DNA of 64,000 nucleotides from Kalaharituber pfeilii (GCA_015179045.1 WHUZ01000007.1:1724501-1788500); one strand, 5' to 3'. Positions 31,846 through 43,213 are shown, numbered from the stretch's first letter. Translations and numbers: made by a program. The notes: generated by a model from the letters alone, not told the origin.

Positions 31846-33119
31846 ATGGTCAAATGGTAATATTACGACATCTTGTCATTGAACATACTTTTCATATTGA
31901 CTTAAAATGCTTCTCAAATGTGCTGAAGGAACGCGAACGGGGGTATAGTCCACCGTAGCTTGGCAGTCGAAAGGCAGGTGGTTCTATTACGCAGCGTTGG
32001 GTTGTAAAAGGAGCTTGATGAGAGTGAGAAGCGGGCTGCTGAGTTGTTGATGCTGGCTTCGGGAGGCAGGAAGAAATTGAGGAGAGGTCTTTGGTGTTTT
32101 ATACTCCTAAACTGAGTCTGCCGCCGTGGTTTGTGGAGACGTTGGTCACTAACCTCCACCATCACTGCTAAAAGGTTAAGCAGGGTACTTACAAATTCGA
32201 TGTTCCCAATATCCCATCCCCTTAATTGCTTTCTTTGCTTTGATTACTTCTACTTTAACCATCTCGTGTGGGGGTCAGATGACACTTAGGCTATTATAGG
32301 TGCCTGCTATTATCTGCAAGTTGGGTAATCATTATACAGTCGCCCATTCAGTGTGAAGCAAATATATTGATCAGCCGATTCGGGCGTTCGGCAACTGGTG
32401 TGCCACATGCGCCTCAATTAAGACACTACTGTGCCACACAGGGCTCAGTTCAGGTAAACTACGGTGCTAGCTGACTACTAAGCAAGTGAAGTAGTCCTAT
32501 TCGAGTAGTCCTATTCGAGTACGTAGGGTATCATATACCATCTCTAATTATGATTTGTTATTGAAAAGCCAACGTCACAGACTCTAGCATGGTTAATACT
32601 TATGCCTCCACGCGGGTTTCGGAGATTAGTATATGACTTGGAGCCTGATATATATCTCATGGGCCCTTGTCTACTCAGCGGCACATCTCAACAATTGCTA
32701 ACTCAGAGAACACAATCCATGTCGAGGTGCGTATTTAGCAGACGCTAGTGACACAGTCACACTTGATTTCAGTTCTCATATTTCTCTGCAGGAGCCGCTC
32801 TAACCGCGCTAGAGTACGAGCGCCTTCAAGCTGTCAATTCGCAGTTTTACACTACATGAAATGATATTTGCCGGACAATGGGTGTCGCTTTGCAACCGAA
32901 TAGTTATTGCAGACAAGGATACAATGACAACAGAAACAGAAATGACTGAAAAACAGAATGGTAAGAAAACTGCTCATTGGAGTGGAATCTCTAGCCATTG
33001 GTGCGACAATAATGAAAATGATGCAGTGACAGAGCAGGATTTCTGGACTTTGGTGCACCGCATCCTGATGAAGAAAAGCGCAATTGAACGATGGTATACA
33101 ACGTACGCCCTCAACGAAT
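31846..33119. other. no gene recognised
   Basis: Presumed promoter of the secreted-protein gene at its left end; the rest shows nothing supported. A duplicated GTAGTCCTATTCGA occurs near 32495. Confidence 0.35.
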
Positions 33120-33237
33120 GATGCAGAATGAGTTGAATTTGATAGATGTGGCAGCTCCGACCTGCCGGCATGAGATGAGGTGGAATGAGCTGCATTTGAT
33201 ACGTATGGCAGCCCCGACCCAACGGCATGAGATGAGG

Positions 33238-33269
<32 letters not shown>

Positions 33270-33412
33270 CACTTGACCCCGCTTGCACCTGTTCGCCATG
33301 GCAGGGCGCATGAGATGAGGTAGAATGAGCTGAATTTAACTGGTATGGTAGGGCCCACTCGATGGCATGAGATAAGCAAGAATGAGCTGAATTTGACAGG
33401 TATGTGTGAGCA
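33120..33412. repeat. 57-bp minisatellite, locus 2
   Basis: About four monomers with GGCATGAGATGAGGTNGAATGAGC-type landmarks (in parts), same family as 12100-12640. Interrupted by a family B insert. Confidence 0.8.
33239..33307 (-). mobile_element. family B insert in the 57-bp satellite
   Basis: T run, AATATCACTTGACCCCGC, GCCATGGCAGGGC. Flanked by GCATGAGATGAGGT at 33225-33238 and 33308-33321, a perfect 14-bp duplication. Confidence 0.92.
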
Positions 33413-33436
33413 AGTGGCTAAAGGATGACCCGAATT

Positions 33437-34625
33437 TAGTGAGCGGCACGAGCCGGACCAGCTCGAGCTCTGGCTCGTGCTTAAGACAGCCAAGATCACG
33501 CTAGTGTTTCTCTTGACAGCTCGCTAAAATGCTCAGCCAGCGCAGGGTTTTATAAACTGAAAATACCTAATATGGTAATAATTAGAGACTTGGAGAGTCG
33601 GAGCTCATTCCAACCTGCCAACAACTTCTATACAATATCAAAAGTGGTTCAATTACATAGATCTATATCAAGCCTTTTACATTTAATATCTTTCAAGGTC
33701 TCTAGAAGGTAAGTTGCACATTTTAAGAGTGTATATATAGGCCTCTCTATTCTCTCTATCTTCTTAAAACTCTTTCTCTTTACTACCAAGACTTCGAGAC
33801 CCTTAATCCTCATACTACACTTTAAGATTCTTGTTCCTGATACTATATTCGTAATTTATCAAGATGACAACCAATTCTACATCAAGTCGTGATGCCTTTC
33901 TTGCCAGCCTAGCTGGCCAATATTCTTCAGTTAAAGATCAGTGTACTGTTTTGAACTCTCATCATCATAGTTACCTGTATAAAAGATGTATGATTTTGTG
34001 GTGAAATATATCAGATAATGAGCACGAAATTTTATGTATGCATTGTTCCAAGACCTGGCAAGTCAAAAGCCGTACAACAACCACATCCATGTTACTTCGC
34101 CATTCTTGGAAGTCACATGCATCACTTCCACTTTCTAACTAAGGAAAATACTCACCTTTCAGAATTTGTAGCGTCAACTAGTAATGCTACAGAATTGAAG
34201 CGACGAATACCATTTAACATGATGGTTCAAACAAAGCGAGCTAAACTAGAGAGCTTTTCCGAAACACAGTATCATGAACTCCTTTGCCGCTTTCTTATCT
34301 CAATAAATTCACCAATCAAACTAGTAGCAATGGCATCATTTCTAGAGCTCCTCCAATATTGCAACCCCAAGGTTCAGAAAATCTCAGCTCGTACTATACA
34401 TAGAGATATTCTGAAACTCTATAACAAAACTCGTGAGGGTGTCATTCAACTTTTATGTACACACAAAGAGTCACAAGGGATGAAGCTGTAGAATAGTTTA
34501 GATTAGTTATCATTATCATGTAATCAAGGCTCGCTGGCTCGATTCCACCTTCTATTTGACGAGCTCGGCTCGAGCCGAGCTCACTTACCCACGAGCTGGC
34601 TCGAGCTAGCTCGTGCCGCTCACTA
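33437..34625 (+). mobile_element. deleted hAT element, GAGC-rich ends, copy 2
   Basis: Ends TAGTGAGCGGCACGAGCCGG and GCTAGCTCGTGCCGCTCACTA, about 1.19 kb. The interior holds a transposase N-terminal fragment and the same acidic tail region as copy 1 at 26431. No clear 8-bp duplication was found. Confidence 0.8.
34018..34491 (+). pseudogene. hAT transposase N-terminal fragment
   Basis: 157-codon frame with the hAT-typical stretch YHELLCRFLISINSPIKLV, FLELLQYCNPK and SARTIHRDILKLYNK. The catalytic core and dimerisation domain are deleted. Upstream frame from about 33866 (MTTNSTSSRDAF) may be its original start. Confidence 0.7.
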
Positions 34626-34669
34626 TTCAGAATCTTGAGCTGAGTTACTCAAGATTGAATTCTGAATAG
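34623..34669. repeat. 47-bp near-palindrome next to the hAT end
   Basis: CTATTCAGAATCTTGAG on the left faces CTCAAGATTGAATTCTGAATAG on the right (in parts), with a GCTCAC repeat outside each side. Either a mini-element or a hairpin formed at the hAT junction. Confidence 0.5.
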
Positions 34670-35074
34670 GGCTCACGTCCTCGGGGACTTGAACATGTAC
34701 TTAACTTCACAATGCTTTCTGAAGAACTGTAGATAACCACGGCAGGCCGTGCCGGACTTTGTACTCTAATGGGATAGTCCTTTGCAGTTATCAATGGGGA
34801 GGGTATCTTGGTTCGGAATATACTCCCCTCTAACTCTGTAAAAAGAGCCTTCCCTTTACTTTGAGCAGTAACTGTATTGTCTGATGAAGCCACCTTGAAC
34901 CACTCACTTCTCTGGTCTCGAGTATGAAAAGCTTGCTCGAGCCTATTATTCCAGCCTACACTAGGCTCACTTCCGACGAATCGAGTCCAGCCTTGGTCCA
35001 GAAGTAGACTTCCTGGTCTTTGGCTTTTCTTTCTCACCAGGCAGATCCCCTGCCTTCCTAAGACCGCCAAGTAG
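34670..35074. other. no gene recognised
   Basis: A 141-codon minus frame (34645-35070) spans it but shows no domain I recognise. Confidence 0.3.
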
Positions 35075-35382
35075 TGGGAGGGATCAACGAGGAAAGTTCA
35101 ATGAAGGGGAGCAAGAACACAAAAAGGTAAAAGGACTAGAGATCGGAACACAAGACGAAGACCGGTTTACTATATCTCAAGAGGATGACGAAACAACTGT
35201 AAGACTGAACAGAATAACGACCCAGTTACACTGTGACCATCCATGATGATGATGATCTGAGGAGGCCCCCTCCTCTCCCTCAAGAAATACCCGTAACCTT
35301 CTAGTACCCCCTTCCCTCTTTGGTAGTCTCCTCCCCCCAGGCCGACACCCACCGTTGCATCTCAAGATCCAAGATTCCCACA
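35075..35382. mobile_element. solo LTR, family S, copy 2
   Basis: Homologous to 2671-3010 with the same CCGGTTTACTATATC and GATTCCCACA blocks. Only about four GAT units at the microsatellite. Its 5' terminus is worn, and it lies at the start of the next LTR. Confidence 0.7.
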
Positions 35383-35832
35383 GTACCGATGGGAAGAATA
35401 AGGCCAAACGCAGCCCGGAGCTGTAATCATCGGGAAGGCCATATGATGATGCATACACATATTAAGGAAGCGAGTTCATATGTAAGAAGCGAGAGGTGGA
35501 CATATAAGCTCAGTTGGAACTTGGAAGGTGAAGATGGTATATAAATTGATGTAGATAGGGCTATATGGACACATCAGGCAGCAGAGACAGCAGAGACAGC
35601 AGAGACAGACAGACCAGACAAGCTAGATCAGACTTTAGGCCACATTTTTTTTTTTTTTAAATTTATATCACATAACCCCGCTTGCAGCTGTTCGCCATGA
35701 CAGGGCGATAGGCCACATATATGATATCTTTCTTGACACTTGACTATTGAGACTGCCATTGAGACCTCGTTCCGCCAGCTCTAGATACCGTACCCTGTGC
35801 AAGACAGTGGATGCTGTTGTGCCTTCATTACA
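35383..35832 (+). mobile_element. left LTR of a gag-only LTR element
   Basis: Matches 44791-45190 along its length (GGGAAGAATAAGG, the AGCAGAGACAGCAGAGACAG tract, ending CTTCATTACA). Interrupted by a family B insert. Its 5' edge is lost at the solo LTR. Confidence 0.7.
35646..35708 (-). mobile_element. family B insert nested in the LTR
   Basis: T run, ATATCACATAACCCCGC, GCCATGACAGGGC. Flanked by TAGGCCACAT at 35636-35645 and 35709-35718. The right LTR copy is uninterrupted (TAGGCCACATATATG at about 45067), an empty site. Confidence 0.92.
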
Positions 35833-36245
35833 TTGGTCCCTCCGACCAGAGAGCTGTGGCCGCAGAATGAGACTTATGCGCAAAGCTGACTATCTACAAC
35901 ACTCAGGACTCACAAGACTTTGGGTACAGAATACGTTGACGGCATCATCGGTTTGGACACCTTTCGCTATCTGCTCGCGTATAGCAGTATTTAGATTAAA
36001 AATTGAGTTCAGTTTCGGATCGGCTATCATGGACTCTGCCACGGGCAATCTATCTTTACAGCTTCAAGCTTCCGAGATAATGTCAATATTCATGTGCTAC
36101 GCTGTCATGCATTTGGTGGGTCCAGACAGGTATATAAGGATACCAAGGACGCCGGAATTGAAGACATCATCATCATCAGCATCATTCTCAGATAGCGCAT
36201 CCTCAAGATCATCAGCAGGGGGGATGGACGTGGCAGTAATATGAG
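35833..36245. other. internal region of the LTR element
   Basis: Follows the left LTR; a frame of 165 codons (35747-36244) overlaps it but shows no recognisable gag or other domain. Confidence 0.3.
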
Positions 36246-36735
36246 TCAAAGGGCACAAGGGACTAGAGGGCAACGAGAGGGCGGAGGACAGGGCCCTCCT
36301 CCCATAACAGGATGAGACGGTGACGGAGGCAGGAATGCGAATGGAAGCAAGAGCCCAAAGGGCGAGAGGGAGACAGGCTGGAACGGAGTTACAGGCCTCT
36401 GGAGCGCCTGGGCGGTCAGATCACCATCCTGGCAGGGCTTCTTGGAGGCAAGGGTCTCAGAGCCTGGAGATACAAGATTGGCAAGGAAGAGAATCCGGGG
36501 TGCAGATGGTGTGAGGAAGGCGAAGAGACGGCGGAACACATCTGGAACGAATGCAGGGTGTGGAGACGGAAGTGGCCAGGGGGGCGGATGCGATAAGAGA
36601 TCCATCAAAGGCAAGAGGGGCCCCTTGGCGGAGTTGCTGGGGTGGGCGGGGCAATAAACATCTTCCGGTTCTTCTTTCCCTATATTTCCTTTCTTTCTTT
36701 CCTTTTGGCGGACGGAACGATAACTTTATTTCCTT
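36246..36735 (+). pseudogene. LINE RNase H and zinc-knuckle fragment
   Basis: Starts with GHKGLEGNERA (RNase H end), then LLGGKGLRAWRYKIGKEEN, knuckle CRWCEEGEETAEHIWNEC and LAELLGWAGQ stop at about 36655, followed by a T/C-rich 3' UTR. At least one frame change. Confidence 0.8.
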
Positions 36736-36747
36736 ACCTTCCTTTGT

Positions 36748-36815
36748 TTGCCCTGCCATGGCGAACAGCTGCATGCGGGGTCACGTGAAATATATATAAA
36801 AAATGAAAAAAAAAA
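36748..36815 (+). mobile_element. family B insert in a LINE 3' UTR
   Basis: TTGCCCTGCCATGGCGAACA, GCGGGGTCACGTGA, A-rich tail. Flanked by ACCTTCCTTTGT at 36736-36747 and 36816-36827. The host LINE resumes with ACCTAATCTCGCCAT. Confidence 0.9.
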
Positions 36816-36840
36816 ACCTTCCTTTGTACCTAATCTCGCC

Positions 36841-36844
<4 letters not shown>

Positions 36845-36890
<46 letters not shown>

Positions 36891-37080
36891 TCATTAATCG
36901 CGTGCCGCCCTATGGGCTATGGCGATGTGTATTTACATGTTATGATAAAAGGTAGTCTGGTTGCAAAGATAAAAGGGATAGTGCGAAAAGAAAAAGAAAA
37001 GGGAGAATTATTAGTCACATAAGAAAAATTGTCCAGAGTCACTCCCGTCCTGCCCATTCCAGTAGTTCCGCTAATTTGTA
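36845..37080 (-). mobile_element. 5'-truncated LINE 3' end
   Basis: Minus strand: KLAELLEWAGRE stop at about 37041, a UTR of about 115 nt, ATCGCCATAGCCC, GATTAATGATAT and a tail of about 45 A (T run 36845-36889). Confirms that family A is the terminus of this LINE. Confidence 0.8.
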
Positions 37081-37082
37081 AA

Positions 37083-37137
37083 ATCGCCATAGCCCCTAGG
37101 GCGGCACGCCAGTAATGATGTTAAAAAAAAAAAAAAA
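37083..37137 (+). mobile_element. micro-retroposon family A
   Basis: ATCGCCATAGCCCCTAGGGC, AGTAATGATGTT, A run. No clear target duplication because it abuts another LINE fragment. Confidence 0.6.
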
Positions 37138-37159
37138 GATCAGCACTCTCGCACACAGC

Positions 37160-37854
37160 AGACTCTTCTTTGACCACGCAGCCTTCTACAAGACCTATCT
37201 TACTTGACCAGACAATTCGCAAGACCAAACCGCACTTATCTTCTTCAGCAACACGGACTCTTACATAGGGCAACTCGCAACTTTGGCAGACCACGCAATA
37301 CAACCCGCAGCAAGACACCTCGCAGAAAACGATATCAGGACCCCCGACGTGAGTCTTTTCAACAGCAGAACCAATTAGAACCAATTATTTACAGCTATCA
37401 GAAACTTAATAGCACAAATGCCTACTTCAAGACCATCCAGCTCGAGTACAGGCACGGGGAAGGACAAGGACAGGGAAAGGCCCCTCAAGTAATGCCGTCA
37501 GCAATACAGAATGGCTCAGGTGTTTACTTCTACCCACTCGCACATCAACCTGGTGCTCCGCACTTCCAGGGTAAGGATATTATGGATTTTATCCTGATCT
37601 AGGAAGAAATGACTACAGACTGGACAAATGAATTCAAGATTAAGAGGCTTCCCTTATACTGTGAGAGGCTATCAGCAAAGATATTAAGACTATGGCCAGC
37701 TATGGGAGACTCTTGGAATCAATTCAAGAAGGACCTACTGGAGCAATTTTGTGAGCATGATGGAGAACAGCAAAAGTGGTTTCGCATGCCCAAGTCACGG
37801 ACAGACTCTGGTCGCGCTCCTGAAGAAGAGGTAGCTTCATTTTTTGCCGGCCCA
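37160..37854 (+). pseudogene. gag fragment of the LTR element, 5' part
   Basis: Two frames encode a capsid-like segment: GAPHFQGKDIMDFI, then TTDWTNEFKIKRLPLYC, RLWPAMGDSWNQFKKDLLEQ and an EEEVASFF end at which the hAT-like element starts. This is the usual order in Ty3/gypsy-type fungal gag. Confidence 0.6.
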
Positions 37855-38333
37855 GACCATTCAGGCCGGTTCAGGCCAATTAAACGAATCACTCCACAGC
37901 TATCCAGGTGAATTGAGGCCAGCAATTACCAGATTGTTTGAGTATTTAAGTGAGTAGAATCTCCCGTATATCTAGAATTTTAAACAGCAGCGGTCTCCGA
38001 CTTTTGTCAAGAATGTATCACACTTTGTATTCAAGTATATATACTAAGAAATATTCTAGAAATGATGGACCTTCCAGATAATACAACAGACGGGTCTCAA
38101 TTCTTCGATGATGATACCTAATGCGCAACTGTCAATTACTGATAGTGGAAATATCCAGGACTATTAAAATCTAATTCACCTGGGTTAAATTCTAAAATCG
38201 CTTGAATTTACGTAAATGGCCTGATTGGCCTTGACCGGCCTGATTTGCCTGGACTGGCCTGATTGGCCTGATTGTTTCAGGCCGCCTGGGCCGGTCCAGG
38301 CGGCCCTCACGGCCTGGCCTGTTGGATTCATTG
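37855..38333. mobile_element. hAT-like GGCC-rich element, copy 2 (5' truncated)
   Basis: Same interior as 13694-14196 and same right end GGCCTGTTGGATTCATTG. The left terminal repeat is missing; the copy begins inside the GGCC-rich array where the gag frame stops. Confidence 0.65.
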
Positions 38334-38500
38334 GGGCAAAAAAAAAAAATAAATAAAATAGAAAAAAACATCGGACATAAAAGAAGGGCTTCAAGTTTGG
38401 CCTCCTGTAGAACCAGTTGCACCGTAAGTAGCTGGAAACACTCCCTAATCTTGTCATCCCAGTTCAGATTCCTATCGTTAGCCATTCCGTCACAGCAATA

Positions 38501-38777
38501 CAGGTGACCCTGGCTATAATGAAACTCTTGATAATGAAATCCTCGCTATAGTGAAGCCTGTGAAGGAATGGTCGAGATTGGTTGCGCACGCAGCTAAAAC
38601 ACCCTGGCTATAGTGAAAAGAAGCGCTATAGTGAAAGTGAAGAACTTTTCAGGACTAATTAATTCAGCTACAGGTACAGTTTACTTGCTATAGTGAAATA
38701 CCGTGGGGTGTCCTCAGTACTGCCTTATGTAATAGGCTTAGTAGTAGAGTGGTAATTTAATTCAAGATATCTCAATA

Positions 38778-38811
<34 letters not shown>

Positions 38812-39272
38812 TTTGGTATATCTGACTGCTTCAATATCATAGGCATTGGAGATAATGCCATTAGCTTGCCGTCAGGATTAGGAAATAATTTGCATAAGTC
38901 TTCGGAAGTCATTTCTCTTGGGGCATTGTCCCACTTCCTGGTGAGCGTGACATATCTTCTATTTCCCTAGAACTGGGCATCCAAAGCGGTGTTGAGAAGA
39001 CATGATATTGGCAATTTGGTAAGGAACTGAATTCACACAGAGATCGGAATATCATACACTGAATATCTCCACATTTGACAATTTTTTTACCCCCTGCCTA
39101 CCTTGGGGGCCAGCACGTGACCCCTCACTATAGTGAAAACTGGCTATAGTGAAGAAAACTAGTCTGATTCTGTGGCCTTCATTATAGCCAGGGCGTTTTA
39201 CCTGCGTGCGCAACCGATCCCGCCCATTCCTTCACTATGCATATAGCCAGGATTTCACTATCAAGAGTTTCA
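38501..39272. mobile_element. pogo-like element with CTATAGTGAA motifs
   Basis: Begins TA|CAGGTGACCCTGGCTATAAT. Terminal segments carry ATGAAACTCTTGATAATG at left and its inverse near 39265, plus many GCTATAGTGAA motifs. The matching outer end ATAGCCAGGGTCACCTG|TA occurs at 41171-41190, so it may be split by later insertions. A tail of about 30 A sits inside at 38779-38808. Confidence 0.55.
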
Positions 39273-39273
39273 T

Positions 39274-40060
39274 TACAGTCTACCCTTGCTATACCGGATC
39301 ACTAAAATCTGGCACTTTTCGTCTGGTAGCATATAGCAAGGTTCCGGTATAGAATAAAATGCTTGGCAGACAGGGGTGAAAATTGATTTCAGATTTAAAT
39401 AATTACTGAAGTAGGAAATAAATGAAAACATCAACTCATTCCCATACCCAACGAAATACATCAATATGCGTCATCCACAAAATCTAGAAAAACGTGCTTG
39501 AGAAGCATCAACTATGTAAATGTCGACTAGAACCGAAGTTAAGTGAATCTTGTAAACATTTTTGAGATGTATTTATAAGATTACTGTACTTTAACTTAAC
39601 TTGGATATCCTAAGTATCTAACTTATTATTTACGGCTGACCAGTAGCTGTATCTACTTTGTCAGATATTTTGAGCCAAAGTGATAAGTGGCTGGCAATTG
39701 AGATCGGAAAAGATAGTACATGGAAAAAGAAGCAATGAAGTGCTCAGTTTTCATTACTTGAACAACATTGTAGTAAGTGATGGTAGCAGCGGTAGCAGCG
39801 GCGATAGCACAAGCAGTACAGCAGTAGTGGCAGCAGTGATGGCAGCCAAGTGTGAAATGGGGTGGTCTAAGATGTATTAGTATTAGTGTGTCCGGTATAG
39901 CAAATATTATTTGTATGGAGACAGGGGGTATCATACTTGTCTGGAGGTTTCTGTCCGTCCGGTATAGCAAGGGCGATTTGTATGGGGAACGGATGTCGCA
40001 GCTAGAGGCCATCCGGTATAGCAAGGTTTCCGGTATGATATAGCGAGATCCAGTATAGCA
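39274..40060. mobile_element. second pogo-like element with CCGGTATAGCAAGG motifs
   Basis: Starts CAGTCTACCCTTGCTATACC after TA. Three to four inverted CCGGTATAGCAAGG motifs lie near the right end at 39960-40045. No transposase. A GGTAGCAGC-type simple repeat lies at 39782-39848. Confidence 0.5.
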
Positions 40061-41645
40061 TATGTGGCTGGATTAAGAGCTGTCCCACCTCACACGATGG
40101 TCTCGACTATGCATACACAGTAGTTAGTGTAACCTCACCAACGATAATCCCCCTACACATTTCGGTACCTAAATTCCAGTTTCGAACCAGACTATGTATC
40201 GCCTAAATTCATACGTCTTGAGGTCGGCGGTAGACAAGTACTCAAGTACAGAGGCCAAGATACAACTATGCTACAGAAAGGAATGATTGCTAGGGAATGC
40301 GAGTGCTAGAACTATACTATAGAATTTTATCGTCTATTGCATATACCAAGATAGAGCCATGCTATAGGAAGGAATAATTGAACCATGCTATAATTTATGG
40401 AACGCAGTTGCATATGCCGAGATGGAATTATGCTATAAGAAGGGACGATTGCTGGTGATTGACAGGGAGCGAGCCAATGGTTGCGCTTTTTGTGGCCTTT
40501 TCAACAGTACATAATAGAAATAGATGTAAGTCTCCTATTCAGGAGGAGTTCGTCTTAGGATTGTTGATGGTAAAGATTGGTATATACTGTATATGGAATC
40601 TTCTATTTTGTGAGGCATCTAGATACCATGAGTGTATGAGTATGTATTTAGCTTCTTGGTTGACCGTCAAAACAATCAACGGCAGCTAAGAAGCAATTGG
40701 AAGGATAGCCTGACTGCTGAAATAATTGAAATTTCGGAATCAAGGACCTTTTTCCTGAATTTTGTCCTTTGAAAGACATAGGGAATATCAACAAGAATAC
40801 ATGTGAATTGCTTTTACACTGTAGGTAACAGTTACTTAGGCATGCTGCAATCTGGGCGTGGTGCTATGAATAAGGCATCATCTCCCATCGGCCAAGTATG
40901 TGAATACTATATTATCCCACAAGCCTCTTAAAGTGTACGATGAGCAGATGGGGTTTTGCTTCGTGATAAATGGGATACTAGGGAGCGTGAAATCGAACTC
41001 GAGATATGAGAAGAGTCCTTGAATCAGAATTTCCCGGATTGCCACAGTCCGGAATTCTAAGACAGGGAGACTTGGAGTAATGTCCACTTCATAGCTATAA
41101 TAGTTCTCTCAACCTTTTCAGTCCAGGGCTTGTATTAGTCTCGTGACCGGACTAGGCTTGTAGACTGTATATCATAGCCAGGGTCACCTGTAGTGAAGTC
41201 TCCAAGCGAGCTTCGTCACGAGCTATGATACAGCTGCAAAACTCCGTTCTAGGATTTTGTGCAACGCATCCCTATCAGCCATCCCTCGCGCTCTACCAGG
41301 ACGAACGGCTGTAAGCGGGATGACGTGATATCACAGAAAGGACCCCTGAGTTTTACCAGTGTCTTGGCAGAAGAGCCCTCCAATGTTGCATGCCTCCAGA
41401 CCGAATACCTTTCCCCATTTAAGAGCAACGGTGCTGTAATGACTTACCTCAAAGAAGAAAACTTCCTCTCGGGCCCTCGAGCACTCATTTGGGCTTAAAG
41501 TGATGACGCACAAGCTTGCAATGGTTGTCCCTGTCAGAACTATGATACTGGTAACTTTTCGGCGAAATAAGCCAGACTAGACCTCTGTCATATATAGCCG
41601 CAGCCTAAAGAAGTAAAAAATTGCACTAATAATCTCAGATGGTAA
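40061..41645. other. no gene recognised
   Basis: AT-rich with internal degenerate repeats (GAACCATGCTATA and GGAATGATTGC types, 40260-40450). A worn family B-like stretch GAACGGCTGTAAGCGGG lies at about 41303. Confidence 0.35.
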
Positions 41646-41647
41646 TA

Positions 41648-42023
41648 CAATCTTCCCTTGCTATACCGGATGGAGAAAACCTTTTCAATGCCAGCAAAAA
41701 CGCACAGACTCCCGTTCAATGCCAGCAATGTTTTACCAGACGCACTAAGATTACCGGACCGGACAGGAATTGCCAGACGCTTACCCCCCTGTCGCCATAA
41801 AAATAATATTTGCTATACCCGATATACTAATACTGGTGCGTCTAATCTTGGCTACCCCACAAATTTACATAATTGAATTGGGTTGTCGTTGTCGATCCAC
41901 ATTCCCAATTCCTTGGTTACGAGACTGCCCGTCCCTATTCTATTCTGCCAAGCATTTTATTCTATAACGGAACCTTGCTATACCAGCCAGATTTTACAGA
42001 CGCGGTATAGCAAGGGAAAACTG
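41648..42023. mobile_element. 376-bp pogo-like MITE
   Basis: Ends CAATCTTCCCTTGCTATACC and GGTATAGCAAGGGAAAACTG, flanked by TA (41646-41647, 42024-42025). Same end motif as 39274. No coding capacity. Confidence 0.75.
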
Positions 42024-42281
42024 TATTGCTCAAGGGTTATGCAAATTTGGATTAATATTCAATCAGTAATACATTTTGTATTCTTGTGGCTAAAGTCTCC
42101 GTAGTTTGTCTGAACTCCGCTTCACAAAGACACTACTGCTCAATACAACATCTAGCTGTGATGAGAAGCTGTATACACGACTAAGTTTCAGTTCGCATCG
42201 CACTAGGCGCTCTCTTGCACCGGCTCTCACGGATCAAAGATTCTAGTAAGCAAATCGAAGGTGACAATGCGTTTATGAAAG

Positions 42282-42295
42282 GATATAAATATGTG
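42282..42295 (+). promoter_or_regulatory. candidate TATA box
   Basis: GGATATAAATATG about 240 bp upstream of the ATG at 42527, followed by a pyrimidine-rich leader typical of strongly expressed fungal genes. Confidence 0.35.
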
Positions 42296-42526
42296 GTGTA
42301 TTTCCTTCCTTCTCCTCATAATACTCAGCAGTGCTCAGCATCAACAGGTCTCTTTGCATTCTTTTCCAGCATATTCCCTTCATTTTTTACTTTCTTCAGG
42401 GCAGGTCCCACATATTTTGTTCCCTTTTAGTCACTCCTTCATAAAGTATTACTTTCTTCCTTCTCATCTCCTCAGCTTATCAATTAATCTTGCCATTGAT
42501 CCTAAAGCTCAACTCACGGATACATA

Positions 42527-42940
42527 ATGAGGTTCTTTCAGTATGAGTGTATCTTAGTCCTGCTGTTCCTCACCAGTTACGTCTTCGCAGTAGGCGTTCA
42601 ACTGACGAGAAAGGAGTGGGATAGCGGCATACAGGGAAAACCACTTTTTGTCTACGTGGGCGAGGCAACTTACAACGAGGTCATCGACAAAGCTCGATTG
42701 ACACAGCTTGCCAGGGAGACTATGCTTATGCTTCAAAATGCACTCAGAGGTCAGGAGAGTGTGCCGGGGGCGCTGTCTGCATTCACTACAGATGGCCGTA
42801 CAGTCATATACGCATCCTCGGCCAAGGGTCCTGGAAAAATTCCTGGAGATGAGAGACCTGGAAGCAAATTATTGATGAGACTTAACATTTGTCATTTACA
42901 AAACAGCAACATAAATAATGATCATAGAACTTTTGTTTGA
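42527..42940 (+). CDS. candidate secreted protein, C-terminus uncertain
   Basis: 137-codon frame. Residues 1-22 look like a signal peptide (hydrophobic core CILVLLFLTSYVFAV). The mature part has alternating helix and strand, including PLFVYVGEATYNEVIDKA, ESVPGALSAFTTDG and TVIYASSAKGPG. The latter resembles a fungal family of small secreted or deaminase-like proteins that I recall as continuing with a cysteine-containing segment, absent here. The last 25 residues are probably intron read-through. A 5'-truncated LINE lies 54 bp after the stop, so the true 3' exons may be displaced or lost. It could be a pseudogene. Confidence 0.45.
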   Translation: MRFFQYECILVLLFLTSYVFAVGVQLTRKEWDSGIQGKPLFVYVGEATYNEVIDKARLTQLARETMLMLQNALRGQESVPGALSAFTTDGRTVIYASSAKGPGKIPGDERPGSKLLMRLNICHLQNSNINNDHRTFV

Positions 42941-42993
42941 TCGTGCTTTTTTATCTCTTTGCTTTTTGTTTAAAAAAGCTGACAACTACTTCT

Positions 42994-43204
42994 AACGGCC
43001 CCCGGCCATGGGAGATGAGAAGGATGACCCGTGCCGGACTTGTTGAGGTGGATGGAGAGATAACAGACCAGTCTTTACTTATTTATTTACTTATTTATTT
43101 TCCTATTCCTTTACTCTCTTCCTTCCTGAGTTTTATCTGCTATGTAATTACTCTCGTCATAGCCCACAGGGCGGCACACGAGTAATGATATTTTTTTAAA
43201 AAAA
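42994..43204 (+). mobile_element. 5'-truncated LINE 3' end
   Basis: Carries the ORF2 tail DLLRWMER stop, a T-rich UTR and ATAGCCCACAGGGCGGCAC to GAGTAATGATAT plus tail. Flanked by ACTACTTCT at 42985-42993 and 43205-43213, a perfect 9-bp duplication. Confidence 0.85.
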
Positions 43205-43213
43205 ACTACTTCT

